This document shows positions 1 to 8,919 of a stretch of DNA of 44,422 bases, one piece after another. Numbering within the stretch: the first letter of the stretch is position 1; each line of letters starts with the position of its first letter. The stretch is taken from the NCBI GenBank assembly GCA_003597935.1, contig QZJT01000003.1, positions 1 through 44,422 of the forward strand, in the 5' to 3' direction. A model generated the notes under the pieces. That model was not told where the DNA came from, made no database searches, and saw only the letters and a list, made by a program, of their open reading frames with translations. Both the position numbers and the translations under genes were made by a program. The DNA is from Phycisphaerales bacterium (GTDB lineage Bacteria; Planctomycetota; Phycisphaerae; UBA1845).

Positions 1-1
1 C

Positions 2-53
2 GCATGCGTCCGGGTGGCCATACTGGCGCATGCGTCTGGGTTGCCACACTGCC
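2..53. repeat. two direct copies of a 26-bp repeat
   Basis: The unit beginning GCATGCGTC occurs twice with period 26 (about 2-27 and 28-53) with a few mismatches. It sits exactly where the decayed transposase reading frame next to it ends, so the repeat may have formed at or after truncation of that element. The array may continue to the left of the window. Confidence 0.6.
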
Positions 54-366
54 GGCGCTCCACCGTGCCGCTTCCGATTGCCAGTTCGATCGGATGCCGC
101 GCAGCGTCCCGTAGAGGTAGAGGGCCGCCAGGTCTCGGGGATGACAGGGCGGCTTGCCGCGGTGCAGGACGTACTCCGCCTCCATCCCCCCGAACGTCTC
201 GGCGAACGGGCTTCTTCGCCGGCATCCTGGTGCTGGCCACCTCGTTCTCCCCGAACGTCTAGACGAACGGGGCCGACTTGAGCATCGCGTCCATATGGCA
301 GAGCTGGTATTCGACCGGAAGGGCGTCCTCCAGCCGATGCTCCCACAGCACGAACTGCTCGCGTGG
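30..366 (-). pseudogene. IS1182-like transposase N-terminal remnant (decayed)
   Basis: Read on the minus strand from about 366 downwards, the frame gives EQFVLWEHRLEDALPVEYQL and then MDAMLKSAPF before a stop at 259-261. After a frame change it resumes with YVLHRGKPPCHPRDLAALYL and YGTLRGIRSNWQSEAAR. This order (an opening ERLEDLVP-like block, then HPxxLxxLYLYGxLxxIRS) is what the DUF772 N-terminal domain of IS1182-family transposases looks like, known from the family. The junction carries a repeated GAACGTCTxGxCGAACGGG motif, which suggests that a local duplication broke the frame. There is no DDE catalytic domain and no terminal inverted repeats were found, so this is a dead fragment. The family assignment comes from memory of the motif only. 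Confidence 0.55.
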
Positions 367-375
367 AACCTCAGG

Positions 376-410
376 GGTGCGAAATCCGCTCGGAGGTGCG
401 AAATCCGCTC
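376..410. repeat. 19-bp tandem duplication
   Basis: GGTGCGAAATCCGCTC is present at 376-391 and again at 395-410. The stretch 411-638 that follows holds no gene I can support. Confidence 0.6.
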
Positions 411-638
411 ATGGGGGCCTCCCTGCCAAAGGGGTGTCGTTCGGTGCGCATCACACATATCATCATCTGACCCGCGCGTCCAGCACTGCCCGCAGCCCGC
501 CGGGCGAGCGGCGAGGGGTGAGGAGCGCAGGGCGAGCCTCCAAGGCGTCGCCGATTATGCCAACAGCCTGGTAAGGGAGCGGCCCCAGAGCGCACGGCGT
601 TCCGTCAGGACGGGGCCTGCGGCCGGCGTGACGCTTGT

Positions 639-668
639 CCCCGTGACGCCTGCCGGCGTGTCACGGGG
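639..668. promoter_or_regulatory. inverted repeat plus -10-like TACAAT ahead of the DUF1573 gene
   Basis: CCCCGTGAC (639-647) pairs perfectly with GTCACGGGG (660-668) around a GC-rich loop. A TACAAT hexamer follows at 681-686, about 65 bases before the start codon at 750. The arrangement could be an operator overlapping a promoter, or a terminator-like hairpin left from upstream sequence. No good -35 hexamer is obvious. Confidence 0.3.
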
Positions 669-749
669 CCGTGCGTCTTCTACAATAACGGCGGAGTTCG
701 CCATCGATGAGCGCAGCACCTGCTGCGAGCAAGAAGGGAAGGAACACGA

Positions 750-2270
750 ATGTCCGTCTCTGAGTATCGCTCCCGGTCGACCTGTTTGGCGCTGTTCCTG
801 GCCGCAGCGACGGCTGTTGCAGTGGCCGCGTCGTCTGCGCTGGCCCAGAACGACGGCTTGCCCGCGGCCACCGGGGGCAAGCCGAAAGCGGTCATCGTCG
901 ATCCCGAGTTCGACTTCGGCACGGTCTGGGTCGGCAAGGACATCATTCTGCGGCACAGCTTCGTGCTGAAGAACGAGGGCGACGCCGACCTTCGGATCCT
1001 GGCGACCAAGACGTCCTGCGGGTGTACGGCCGTCGGCGATCATCCGGACGTGCTCAAACCCGGCGAGAGCTGCAACATCCCCTTCGAGATGGAAAGCTGG
1101 AGGCTGGTCGGCCCGGAGGGGGGGCGGTTCGCCAAGTCGGCCGCGGTGGTCACCAACGATCGGGAGCACTCCCACGCGGAAGTGCTGCTGACCGGATACG
1201 GCCGCTTTCACGTGCAGTTCCCGGCCGCGGTCCATTTCGGAGCGCTGCGCGAAGACTCGGCGGTGGAGAAGATCGAGTCGATCATCAACAACACCGAACA
1301 GCCGATGGTGCTCACTCTGCGCGACGCGCCGGCGGCCGGCGAAGGCCCGTTCACCTTCGAGCTGATCCAGAAGGAACCGGGCAGAGCCTACGAACTGAAG
1401 GTCGTCACGACGCCGCCACTGGGCGAGGGGCGGGTCGCCGCGGAGGTTCTCATCGAGACGAACGTGCTGCAGCAGCCCGAGCTGCGCATTCCGGTCTTCG
1501 GCACCGTTCCGCAGCGGCTGGAGGTGCGCCCGCCGTTCCTGATGTTCAATGAACGGCGGCTGACGGTCCCGGTGTCGCTGACCAACAACGGCGCCCGCCC
1601 CGTGAAGGTGACGTCCGTGGTCAGCGACGATCCATCGCTGACCGTGGAGGTACAGGACGACGATCCGGGGCGTCGCTACACCATCAACGTAACCTTTCCG
1701 CGGAACTACGTGTCCGCCCGCGGCGAACGCCGGCTGGTGATCAGCACGGACGACGCGGCCGTGCCCCGGATCGAGATTCCCATCCGCCCGCCGACGCAGA
1801 GTCACAGGAAACACCCAGCGGAAGACCTGGTGGGCCAACCCGCGCCCCCCTTCGAGTTCACGACCCAGGACGGCATCACGGTCAACAACCAGATGCTCTA
1901 CAGCCATGATGCGGTCGTGCTGACCTTCTGGGCGGCGGATTGCCCCTACAGCAAAAAGGCCCTGCCGCGGCTGGAGAAGGTGCGCGAGGCGTACGCCGAT
2001 CGCAACGTGCGCTTCATCAACGTCACCCAGACGATGCGTCGGCGATACACGGACGATCAGGTCAAGACCGTGGCCGACGCCCTCGGCATGAGGGCGGAAC
2101 TGGTGATGGACCAGGACAACCGGCTCGGCCCGCGCTTCAAGGCGGACAGCTTCCCCACCGTGATCGTGTTGGGCCGAAGCGGCGACGTCGAGCGCGTCAG
2201 CGTGGGCAACACGGCGTCCCTGGAGCAGGACATCGGCGGCAGGCTGAAAGAACTGACCGATCCCGACTGA
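750..2270 (+). CDS. secreted DUF1573 protein with C-terminal thioredoxin-like domain
   Basis: 506 residues. The start ATG follows a good ribosome site (AAGAAGGGAAGGAA). A signal peptide covers about residues 1-32 (hydrophobic run, then SSALAQ). Residues about 50-150 match DUF1573: DPEFDFGTVWVGKDI, LKNEGDADLRI and the TSCGCTAV motif with C90 and C92, typical of this Ig-like, MSP/ASPM-type fold. Further beta-rich Ig-like segments run to about 350. Residues about 365-505 are a TlpA/redoxin-like thioredoxin fold (LVGQPAPPFEF, LTFWAADCPYS, then FPTVIVLGRSG). The active-site motif is C398-P-Y-S401, so the second cysteine of CxxC is missing, which points to monothiol chemistry or loss of reductase activity. 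The protein is probably exported and periplasmic or surface-attached. Its substrate is unknown. Confidence 0.88.
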   Translation: MSVSEYRSRSTCLALFLAAATAVAVAASSALAQNDGLPAATGGKPKAVIVDPEFDFGTVWVGKDIILRHSFVLKNEGDADLRILATKTSCGCTAVGDHPDVLKPGESCNIPFEMESWRLVGPEGGRFAKSAAVVTNDREHSHAEVLLTGYGRFHVQFPAAVHFGALREDSAVEKIESIINNTEQPMVLTLRDAPAAGEGPFTFELIQKEPGRAYELKVVTTPPLGEGRVAAEVLIETNVLQQPELRIPVFGTVPQRLEVRPPFLMFNERRLTVPVSLTNNGARPVKVTSVVSDDPSLTVEVQDDDPGRRYTINVTFPRNYVSARGERRLVISTDDAAVPRIEIPIRPPTQSHRKHPAEDLVGQPAPPFEFTTQDGITVNNQMLYSHDAVVLTFWAADCPYSKKALPRLEKVREAYADRNVRFINVTQTMRRRYTDDQVKTVADALGMRAELVMDQDNRLGPRFKADSFPTVIVLGRSGDVERVSVGNTASLEQDIGGRLKELTDPD

Positions 2271-2394
2271 GAGCCCAAGTTCTGCCTCACCCGAGCACGG
2301 ACGCGCAAACGCCCACATGCCCACAAAGTATTGTGCCGAAGTGAGCTGCGCACTCAACCCCAGGGGTGAACTAGCGCCGTCGATCATCTGCCGG

Positions 2395-2425
2395 TTGCCG
2401 TGGTCTGTGCCGCTGGGGCTATAAT
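2395..2425 (+). promoter_or_regulatory. probable sigma-70-type promoter of the kinase/regulator pair
   Basis: TTGCCG (2395-2400) and a perfect TATAAT (2420-2425) are separated by 19 bases, with transcription expected to begin near 2432, about 45 bases before the start codon at 2478. The spacing is slightly long but usable. Confidence 0.45.
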
Positions 2426-2477
2426 CCGGCGGCGAGTGCCGGACTCGCCTCACGCGATCAGCCCATGAGAGCAGACG

Positions 2478-4232
2478 ATGATCGAGCCCGCGGTGGCACC
2501 GACCGGCTTCGCCCAGCCTCCTGAGCCTGCGCACGCCGAAGCGAGCGCCTTTCCGCCCGGTATCCACGGGTTCCTCGATGGAGGTTCGTACCTGGCGGCG
2601 ATCGTCGACTCGTCAGACGATGCGATCGTCGGTACGTCGCTCGACGGGACCGTCCGCAGTTGGAATCGGGGCGCGGAGCGCCTCTACGGCTTCCGCCGGG
2701 ATGAGATGATGGGTCGGTCGATTCATCGGATCGTCCCTGACGACCGTCGCGGTGAACTCGAGCGGATCCGTGAGTCACTGCGCCGGGGCGAACGGGTGGA
2801 CTCTTTCGAGACGGTCCGAATGCGGCGCGACGGTCAGCCCGTGTGTGTTTCGCTTTCGGTCTCGCGAATAGTCGGCCCGGCCGGCCAGGTCCTGGGTGCA
2901 GCATTCATCGAGCGGGACATCACCGGCCGCAGGCGTGAACTCAGCGCCGCCAACAGCCTGCTGCGGCACGAAACGGTGGAGCGGCGCCGAATCGAATCCC
3001 TGCTCGCCACGGAGAACCGGTTGCTCGAATTGATTGCGACTGGCGCCGGCCTGGAAGAGTTGCTCCAGGCGTTGTGCCAGGCGGTCGAGAGCCTGGTTCC
3101 CGGCTCGCGCTGCGCGATCCGGCTGGCGTCGGGGCGCACGAGGGTCCCGGCCAACGCCCTCCCCGAGCCGCTCGGCTCGGTGACCGTGGGTCTGGACGCG
3201 TTCGGTCCCATGGCGGAAGAAGGCGTGTCTCCACCGCTTTGTCCGCGGCGGATCGTCGTGGCCGATGCGGAGTCCTGCCTTGACGCGGATATCCGCAGCC
3301 GTGGCGTGCGCTCCTGCTGGTTCGAGCCGGTCAGCGGCGCCGGCGGAACGCTGGTGGGTACACTGGGCGTGTACCGCAGCGTCCCAACCCGTCCGGACGA
3401 AGACGCGCTGGCGGCGGGGGCGCTGGCGGCGCGGCTGACGGCCATTGTGGTGGAGCGAGCCCGGGCGGACGAGCGGGCCCGCGAGCAACTGGCGCAGCTC
3501 GCCCACGTGGCCCGGCTGGCGACCATGGGTGAAATGGCGTCGGGGCTGGCGCACGAATTGAACCAGCCGCTCTGTGCCATCGTGAATTTTACCGAGGCGT
3601 GCGTCGAGCTGGTCCATCGCAACGGCGATCACGTGGACCAGATTGCGCAGGCGCTGAGCGAGGTCTCCAGACAGGCCGAGCGCGCCGGGCAGGTCATTCG
3701 ACGCCTGCGGGAGTTCGTCAAGCGGCGCGAGCCGGTGCGGCAGTCCGTGGACATCAACCGCGTCGTGCGCGACGTGGTCGCGTTCACCGGCGTCGAGGTT
3801 CGCCAGTGCGACGTGCGCGTCCGCGTCAAGCTCGCCAGGCGCGTTCCGCCGGTCTTCGCCGACTCGATCCAGATCGAACAGGTACTCGTCAATCTCGTCC
3901 GTAACGCGTGCGAAGCGATGCGCGAGGGCGAGGCAGCCGGCAAGGGGCTGATGATCGAGACGCTACGGCGCAAGGGCGCGGTCGAGGTCGCAGTCAGCGA
4001 CGGCGGTCCCGGAATCCCGCCGCAGATGCAGGAGCGGCTGTTCGAGCCTTTCTTTACGACGAAACGGGACGGCCTGGGCATGGGCCTGTCCATCAGCCGC
4101 TCCATTCTGGAAGCCCACGAGGGCCGGATATGGGCCACCTCGAACCGCAAGGGCGGCACGACGATCCACTTTACGCTTCCGACAGCCTGGAGGGCGAGCC
4201 GTGGACGAAGGCATCGTGTTCGTTGTCGATGA
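2478..4232 (+). CDS. PAS-GAF-like sensor histidine kinase, FixL/DctB type
   Basis: 584 residues. No transmembrane segment is seen, so the protein is probably a cytoplasmic sensor. A PAS domain occupies about residues 39-157 (SSDDAIVGTSLDGTVRSWNR, then ERDITGRRREL). About 175-315 looks like a poorly conserved GAF-type region. HisKA follows at about 345-410 with the phospho-acceptor H359 in LAHELNQPL, then HATPase at about 460-575 with the N box (VNLVRNACEAM), G1 box (DGGPGIP), F box (LFEPFFTTK) and G2 box (GLGMGLSISRSILEAHEG). The LAHELNQPL box and the FixJ-like partner gene place it with FixL/TodS/DctB kinases. The PAS segment has no clear FixL haem-binding signature, so an oxygen-sensing role should not be assumed. 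The reading frame overlaps the regulator gene by 32 bases, which suggests translational coupling. Confidence 0.88.
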   Translation: MIEPAVAPTGFAQPPEPAHAEASAFPPGIHGFLDGGSYLAAIVDSSDDAIVGTSLDGTVRSWNRGAERLYGFRRDEMMGRSIHRIVPDDRRGELERIRESLRRGERVDSFETVRMRRDGQPVCVSLSVSRIVGPAGQVLGAAFIERDITGRRRELSAANSLLRHETVERRRIESLLATENRLLELIATGAGLEELLQALCQAVESLVPGSRCAIRLASGRTRVPANALPEPLGSVTVGLDAFGPMAEEGVSPPLCPRRIVVADAESCLDADIRSRGVRSCWFEPVSGAGGTLVGTLGVYRSVPTRPDEDALAAGALAARLTAIVVERARADERAREQLAQLAHVARLATMGEMASGLAHELNQPLCAIVNFTEACVELVHRNGDHVDQIAQALSEVSRQAERAGQVIRRLREFVKRREPVRQSVDINRVVRDVVAFTGVEVRQCDVRVRVKLARRVPPVFADSIQIEQVLVNLVRNACEAMREGEAAGKGLMIETLRRKGAVEVAVSDGGPGIPPQMQERLFEPFFTTKRDGLGMGLSISRSILEAHEGRIWATSNRKGGTTIHFTLPTAWRASRGRRHRVRCR

Positions 4233-4833
4233 CGACCAGGCCGTGCGAAGGTCGCTCGACATGCTCGTGCGATCGGTGGGCATGTCCGTCGCGACCTTTC
4301 CCAGCGCCCAGGAGTTCCTGAATCGCTACAACGCGGAGCAGCCCGGCTGTCTGATTCTCGACGTGCGCATGCCCGGCATGAGCGGACTGGAGCTGCAGCG
4401 CCGTCTGAAGGATTGCGGCGTGGATATTCCCATCATCATCATCACCGGCCACGGCGACGTGCCCATCGCGGTGCGGGCCATGAAGGACGGCGCCGTGGAG
4501 TTCCTGGAGAAGCCTTTCAGCAAGCAGATCCTGCTGGAGCACGTCCGGGACGCGCTTCGGCGCGACGGCGAGCGCCGAAGTGCCGCCGCCAGGCAGGCCG
4601 ACGTCGAGACCCGGCTCGCCCGCTTGTCGAAGCGCGAACGGGAAGTCATGGAACTCGTGGTGTCGGGCAAGGTCAGCAAGGAAGTGGCGGCCGAACTGGG
4701 GATCAGCAAGAAAACGGTCGACGTACACCGCACGCGGGTCATGCACAAGATGGAGGTCGGGTCGCTCCCTGAACTCGTCGAGATGGTGGTAACGCTCCGC
4801 CGGACTGGAACGGAATCCCAGGCGATCGGATAG
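4201..4833 (+). CDS. FixJ/NarL-type response regulator
   Basis: 210 residues from a GTG start inside the 3' end of the kinase gene. The receiver domain covers residues 1-120 with acidic pocket D10-D12, phospho-acceptor D54 (LILDVRMPG), T82 and K104 (EKPF), all in canonical FixJ positions. A LuxR/FixJ-type helix-turn-helix follows at about 140-200 (LSKREREVMELVVSGKVSKE, then LGISKKTVDVHRTRVMHKM). It is expected to be phosphorylated by the adjacent kinase and to activate transcription. Possible targets are the downstream small secreted protein or distant genes; nothing in the sequence decides this. The GTG start restores the full first beta strand (IVFVVDDD), which supports it over internal ATGs. 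Confidence 0.92.
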   Translation: MDEGIVFVVDDDQAVRRSLDMLVRSVGMSVATFPSAQEFLNRYNAEQPGCLILDVRMPGMSGLELQRRLKDCGVDIPIIIITGHGDVPIAVRAMKDGAVEFLEKPFSKQILLEHVRDALRRDGERRSAAARQADVETRLARLSKREREVMELVVSGKVSKEVAAELGISKKTVDVHRTRVMHKMEVGSLPELVEMVVTLRRTGTESQAIG

Positions 4834-5231
4834 CGTCTCGGGTCACGCTTTTGCCGCTGCAAGGGACGGGAGGCGGCCATCGCGCCCATCGGCATTAGAA
4901 CAAATCCCAATATACCCGCGACCCTCATCAGGCCTAGGCTTGTGACAGATGCGCGGATCGCGGCCTCGTGCGGCTGCAAGGAGCAGTGAAATGAACACTC
5001 GGCAATACGCGCACTGGACGAAGCGGTCGGAGTAGCCGTGATCGTCGTCCTTCCGGCGCTGGATGCGGCTACGTCGTTGGACTGATCCTGTGACCGGCTT
5101 CCGGGCGCTGGGTGTCAGCTTGTTCTGACCGTCCACCCACTTGCGGGAAGCCGTTGTTGATATTCGATGTGAAGTCGGTCCGGATTCCCGGTGTGTTACC
5201 GGCGTGCGGCCCGACATAGGAGAAAGCAACC
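4834..5231. other. about 400-bp intergenic region, no gene recognised
   Basis: No convincing open frame, RNA gene or terminator is visible. Base composition is more even than in the coding regions. It contains the leader of the small secreted protein gene downstream and would be the place for a binding site of the adjacent FixJ-like regulator. Confidence 0.4.
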
Positions 5232-5660
5232 ATGACACGCTTGAATGTGCCACGTTGGGCCATCGGGGCCCTGGTTCTGACGGTTCCCCTGGCGATGATC
5301 CTGCCGGCCGTCGCCCAGCGCGAAGGCGGGCAGGAGCAGCCCAAGGAGGACGTGAACATCGCCAGGGAGATCGTCAGGCTGATCGAGGAAGGTCAGCTCA
5401 GCCTGACGGATGCGACTCAGCTCGCCGAAAAACACGTCAAGGGCGAGGCGTTGCGGGCCAACTGTCACGTCGAGATGGGCGACGCCAAGCCCGCAGGCAG
5501 CAGCCTGCGGCCGGCGCCCGGCGGCGGGCAACCGGCGGGCAAGCACCTGGTCTACGACGTCACGTGCTTCGCCAAGGAGAAAGGCGAAGTGCAGGAAGTG
5601 AAGGTCGACGGATTGACCCGGAAGGTCCTGGAGTCCTCCATGACGCCGTCGCGACCGTAG
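5232..5660 (+). CDS. small secreted protein, PepSY-like
   Basis: 142 residues. AGGAGA lies just upstream of the ATG. A signal peptide covers about residues 1-28 (ALVLTVPLAMILPAVAQ). The mature part has a helix (REIVRLIEEGQLSLTDATQL) leading into AEKHVKGEALRANCHVE, then a proline/glycine-rich loop and a beta pair (HLVYDVTCFA, VQEVKVDG). A helix followed by AExHVKGxAxxA and then YxVxC/V strands resembles one PepSY module, a fold of exported inhibitory or metal-linked proteins; this is by resemblance only. Two cysteines (in ANCHVE and VTCFA) could form a disulfide. The gene lies downstream of the two-component pair on the same strand, but 400 bases away, so probably has its own promoter. Confidence 0.7.
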   Translation: MTRLNVPRWAIGALVLTVPLAMILPAVAQREGGQEQPKEDVNIAREIVRLIEEGQLSLTDATQLAEKHVKGEALRANCHVEMGDAKPAGSSLRPAPGGGQPAGKHLVYDVTCFAKEKGEVQEVKVDGLTRKVLESSMTPSRP

Positions 5661-5679
5661 GGTGTCGGACGGTTCCGGC

Positions 5680-5708
5680 GAGGCGCCCGCGCCATGCACG
5701 GGCGCCTC
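5680..5708 (+). terminator. GC-rich hairpin after the PepSY-like gene
   Basis: GAGGCGCCCG (5680-5689) and CGGGCGCCTC (5699-5708) form a perfect 10-bp stem with a 9-base loop, 20 bases after the stop. There is no T-tract, so it is either a weak terminator or a bidirectional RNA-stabilising stem between convergent genes. Confidence 0.5.
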
Positions 5709-5834
5709 GCCCTCCCTCGCCTTGCAGACGACGCTGCGCTGGATGGCGCCGCCCGGCGGTGAACACGGTCCGAAACTACCGCAAACGATGGACCATTGAC
5801 GCCCGAGTGGTTCGCCGTCCGAGTCGATCAGCGG

Positions 5835-7535
5835 TTACGACAGTCGGTCGGACGGCTCGACGACGGCGCGGAGGGCGGCGCGGCCGGAGGGGGTGTGGGG
5901 AGCGAGCTGGAAGAGGGTGCGCCAGTGGGTCTGCGCCCGGTCGCTCAGGCCCATGTTTTCCAGGGCCATGGCAAGATGGGCGTGCAGGTCGACGCGATCG
6001 GGACGGCGGCAGACGCCCTGTTGGAACTGGCTGACCGCCGATTCATAGCGGCGCTGGTCGGCGTAGAGCAGCCCGAGTTCATAGTATGCGTCCACCGCGT
6101 CGGAATCGACGTGCAGCGCCCGGCGGAAGGCGTCGGCGGCGGCGCGCTCGTCTCCTTTTTCTCGCAGATAGACGCCCAGTTTGACCAGCGCGCGCAGATA
6201 GCAGGGGTTGATCTCGACCGCCCGCTGCAACGAGGCGATGCCCTCGTCGAGGGCGCCCGACTGGCGCAGCAGCAGGGCCAGCCGGAAGTGCAGGTCCGCG
6301 TGGTTCGGCCGCAACTCCAGCGTCTCGCGCAGGCGTTCGACCTGGCGCTGGATGACGGCGTCGATACGCTCCTGCGCCAGAGGAGACGCGCCCAGGGCCA
6401 TGGCGGACGGCTTCAGATAGCGCTCGACCTGACCGGCGGCGCTGACGCCCAGTTGCAGTCGGGCGATCTCGGAGAACAGGAGCGTGCCGTTGGGTTCCAC
6501 CGCGGCGGCGACGTCGAAGCTCTCGCGTGCCTCGTCGAGACGGCCGGCCTGCTGCTGGGCAACACCGAGGCCGACGTACGCCTCCAGCAACTGATCGTTG
6601 ACCTCGATGGCGCGGCCGAACCAGCGCATCGCCTCCATGACGTCTCCTGCGCGCAGGTGTCCGACGCCCACCTTGATGAAGGCCTCCAGATAGTCGGGGC
6701 CGAGTTCCGCCGCTTGCTGGAACTCGCGCAGGGCTTCGCGGAAGGCGCCCGTCTTGACGTACAGATCTCCGAGGCGGACACGGTGCTGGGCGATGCCCGG
6801 CTCTTCATCAATCAGATCTTTGATCAGCGGGATGGCCTTGTCGTACTGCTGTGTCTGGTCGTAGACGGCCGCCAGATCGTCGCGGGCCTCCCCATTGCCG
6901 GGGTCGAGGCAGGTGACGAAGCGGTAGCGCTGGATCGCGTCGTCGTACCGACCGGCGCGGATGTAAAGATTGGCCAGCACCATGTTGGTGGTGGCGCAGG
7001 CCGGATCGGCCCAGCACAGATGTTCATAGTGGACGATGGCGGTGTCGAGTTCGTGCCGTTTCAGCGCGATCGCCGCCAGACGTTCGTGGGCGGCGCGGAA
7101 CTCGGGATTCAAGTCGATCACGTCCTCGTATGCCGCCACCGCCTCGTCGGTCTGACCGAGCTTTTCACAGCAGAAGGCGATCGCGAACCGCACGGCGGGG
7201 TCGGCGTTCGCACCCGGCGCGGCCGCCAGCGTGTCGAGGGCTTCCACACTGTGTCCACCCGTGTCCTGCACACACGCCAGGGCGACGCGGGAGATGGCAT
7301 CCTCGGGGGCCAGCTCCAAAGCGCGCTGGAACGCGCGCCGAGCCGCGGCGGGATCCTGGAGGGCCAGCATCCGGATGCCCAGACGGCGATGGTTCCCGGC
7401 GTCGTCGGGGGCGCGGGCCGCGGCGGCCTCCAGTTCGTGGGTGGCGAAGTGGCCGTCGTCTTCCAGCAGGCCGGCGAACGCGCCGCTGAGTTCGGTGAGA
7501 AGTCCACGGCCAAAGATTTCCAGCAGATGCGACAT
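5835..7535 (-). CDS. TPR-repeat protein
   Basis: 566 residues composed almost wholly of tetratricopeptide repeats from about residue 45 to the end. Examples are AARRAFQRALELAPEDAISR, AVAAYEDVIDLNPEFRAAHE, AIQRYRFVTCLDPGNGEARD, GIASLQRAVEINPCYLRALV and AADAFRRALHVDSDAVDAYY. No signal peptide, lipobox or transmembrane segment is seen, so it is predicted to be a soluble scaffold. It is the second gene of a minus-strand operon, starting 40 bases after the stop of another TPR gene. The operon is divergent from the Tad pilus locus, whose usual TPR lipoprotein TadD is otherwise not present here. A role in pilus assembly is therefore possible but unproven. Confidence 0.85.
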   Translation of the reverse strand: MSHLLEIFGRGLLTELSGAFAGLLEDDGHFATHELEAAAARAPDDAGNHRRLGIRMLALQDPAAARRAFQRALELAPEDAISRVALACVQDTGGHSVEALDTLAAAPGANADPAVRFAIAFCCEKLGQTDEAVAAYEDVIDLNPEFRAAHERLAAIALKRHELDTAIVHYEHLCWADPACATTNMVLANLYIRAGRYDDAIQRYRFVTCLDPGNGEARDDLAAVYDQTQQYDKAIPLIKDLIDEEPGIAQHRVRLGDLYVKTGAFREALREFQQAAELGPDYLEAFIKVGVGHLRAGDVMEAMRWFGRAIEVNDQLLEAYVGLGVAQQQAGRLDEARESFDVAAAVEPNGTLLFSEIARLQLGVSAAGQVERYLKPSAMALGASPLAQERIDAVIQRQVERLRETLELRPNHADLHFRLALLLRQSGALDEGIASLQRAVEINPCYLRALVKLGVYLREKGDERAAADAFRRALHVDSDAVDAYYELGLLYADQRRYESAVSQFQQGVCRRPDRVDLHAHLAMALENMGLSDRAQTHWRTLFQLAPHTPSGRAALRAVVEPSDRLS

Positions 7536-7575
7536 CTACGTGCTTTCCATCAGTCCTTTCATTCAGGCCGTACCG

Positions 7576-8919
7576 CTAGGCGGGAGGCGGCGACTGAGGA
7601 GTCGTCGCCGGATCAGGCGCCGGAGTCCCCTTCGGGCTGGAGGCGCCGCCGGCCTGCCGCTGCCGTACTCCAGAATGCCGCAGGTGCGGCTCCTGCGGCA
7701 GACTTTCCAAAGCACGGCGGGCGTCCTCGTAGTGGCGGTTGAGCCGCAGCGCCTTGCGATAAGCGGTGGCGGCTTTTTCGATCGAGCCGAGTTGACGATG
7801 AGCGTTGCCCAACAGGTAGTAGACGTCGGCATACTCACGGCCGAGGCCCGTGATCTGGTGGAGCCACTTCAGCGCCTCCTCCGGGCGGTTGGCACGCTGG
7901 CAGGCGTGCGCCAGTTCGATCAGGGCGCGGGTGTGCGTCGGATCGAGTTCGACGGCGCGGCGGGTCTGGCTCAATGACTCGCGCGAACGACCGAGTCGAT
8001 CAAGGATGACACCGCACTGATAGTGCAGGTCGGCGTGCTCGCCCTGGCGGGCCAGCACCTGCCGGACTGCCTCCAGCAGCAGCAGGTAGATGCCTCGGTC
8101 GGCGTCACCCCAGGGCAGAGCCAGCAGGGCGTCCACGAAGTCCGGGTCGTCCGACACACGCTCGGTCAGCGCCGCAAGGGCGTCCGGATCGTCGGCCTCG
8201 ACGTCGGGCGGCTTCACCAGCCGCAGGCAGACCGCGTCGCCGGAGTCCTGCGCCGCCCTGGCGGCCTGTGCAAGCAGGAGGCCGATCCTGGCGTCATCCG
8301 GCCGGCGCTGAACGGCCTTGTGCAGCAGGCGCACCGCCTGCTGCGGTTCCTGTCGGGCGCCGTGGCACAGCGCCAGGTACACGAGCGCGTCCACGTGGTT
8401 CTTGTCGATCGCGACGGCCTGGGCGAAGCGCAGCTCGGCTTCCTCCCACTGGTGATGAGTGGCCAGCATGACGCCGAGTTGAAACTGGAGTTCGGCGTCG
8501 TTGGGGGCGCGTTCGATGGCGTCGCGCAGGGCACGGATCGCCTCCGCCCCGCGCCCATCGGTCCAGAGCGTCAGCGCGTGTCGTATGGCACAGCAGGCGT
8601 CGGATGGGTTATCGGCCAGGGCGCGCCCGGTTTCGGCGGCGGTATCGGCGGGCCGGTCGGCGCCGCGGTGGCACGCCGCCAGGCACCGGGCCAGCGACGT
8701 GGCCGTCGGGTTCAGCACCCGGGCTTGTTGAAACGCCTCGGCCGCGGCGTCGTAGCGGGCGGCGTTGAGCAGGCAGATTCCCCGGCGGACGGCGTACCTG
8801 GCCCGGAAGAAGGCCTGAAGCGCCCGCACCGGATCGGCGCTGGTCGCCGGTCCGCATCGCCTCCTGCCGGCGGGACCCCCGGCCTGGGGCAGTACCGTCT
8901 GCGCCTGGGCTGTGTTCAT
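7576..8919 (-). CDS. TPR-repeat protein
   Basis: 447 residues. After a short low-complexity N-terminus rich in Ala, Gly and Pro, TPR units run through the protein (YDAAAEAFQQARVLNPTATS, AIRALRDAIERAPNDAELQF, AELRFAQAVAIDKNHVDALV, SLSQTRRAVELDPTHTRALI and AATAYRKALRLNRHYEDARR). The middle section at about 215-270 is not obviously TPR. The tail is Pro/Ser/Thr-rich. No export signal is evident. It is the first gene of the two-gene TPR operon, and its promoter must lie in 8920-9390, shared with the divergent pilin genes. Substrate or partner is unknown. Confidence 0.82.
   Translation of the reverse strand: MNTAQAQTVLPQAGGPAGRRRCGPATSADPVRALQAFFRARYAVRRGICLLNAARYDAAAEAFQQARVLNPTATSLARCLAACHRGADRPADTAAETGRALADNPSDACCAIRHALTLWTDGRGAEAIRALRDAIERAPNDAELQFQLGVMLATHHQWEEAELRFAQAVAIDKNHVDALVYLALCHGARQEPQQAVRLLHKAVQRRPDDARIGLLLAQAARAAQDSGDAVCLRLVKPPDVEADDPDALAALTERVSDDPDFVDALLALPWGDADRGIYLLLLEAVRQVLARQGEHADLHYQCGVILDRLGRSRESLSQTRRAVELDPTHTRALIELAHACQRANRPEEALKWLHQITGLGREYADVYYLLGNAHRQLGSIEKAATAYRKALRLNRHYEDARRALESLPQEPHLRHSGVRQRQAGGASSPKGTPAPDPATTPQSPPPA

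Noticed and set aside
555..2567. Long minus-strand open frame (670 codons) opposite the DUF1573 gene
   Set aside because: It is a by-product of high GC and the codon bias of the plus-strand gene, which has signal peptide, ribosome site and family motifs. The minus frame has Arg/Gly/His-rich composition and no motif.
5796..7742. Plus-strand open frame of 648 codons across the TPR gene
   Set aside because: The TPR pattern is on the minus strand; the plus frame has no start signal and no recognisable sequence.
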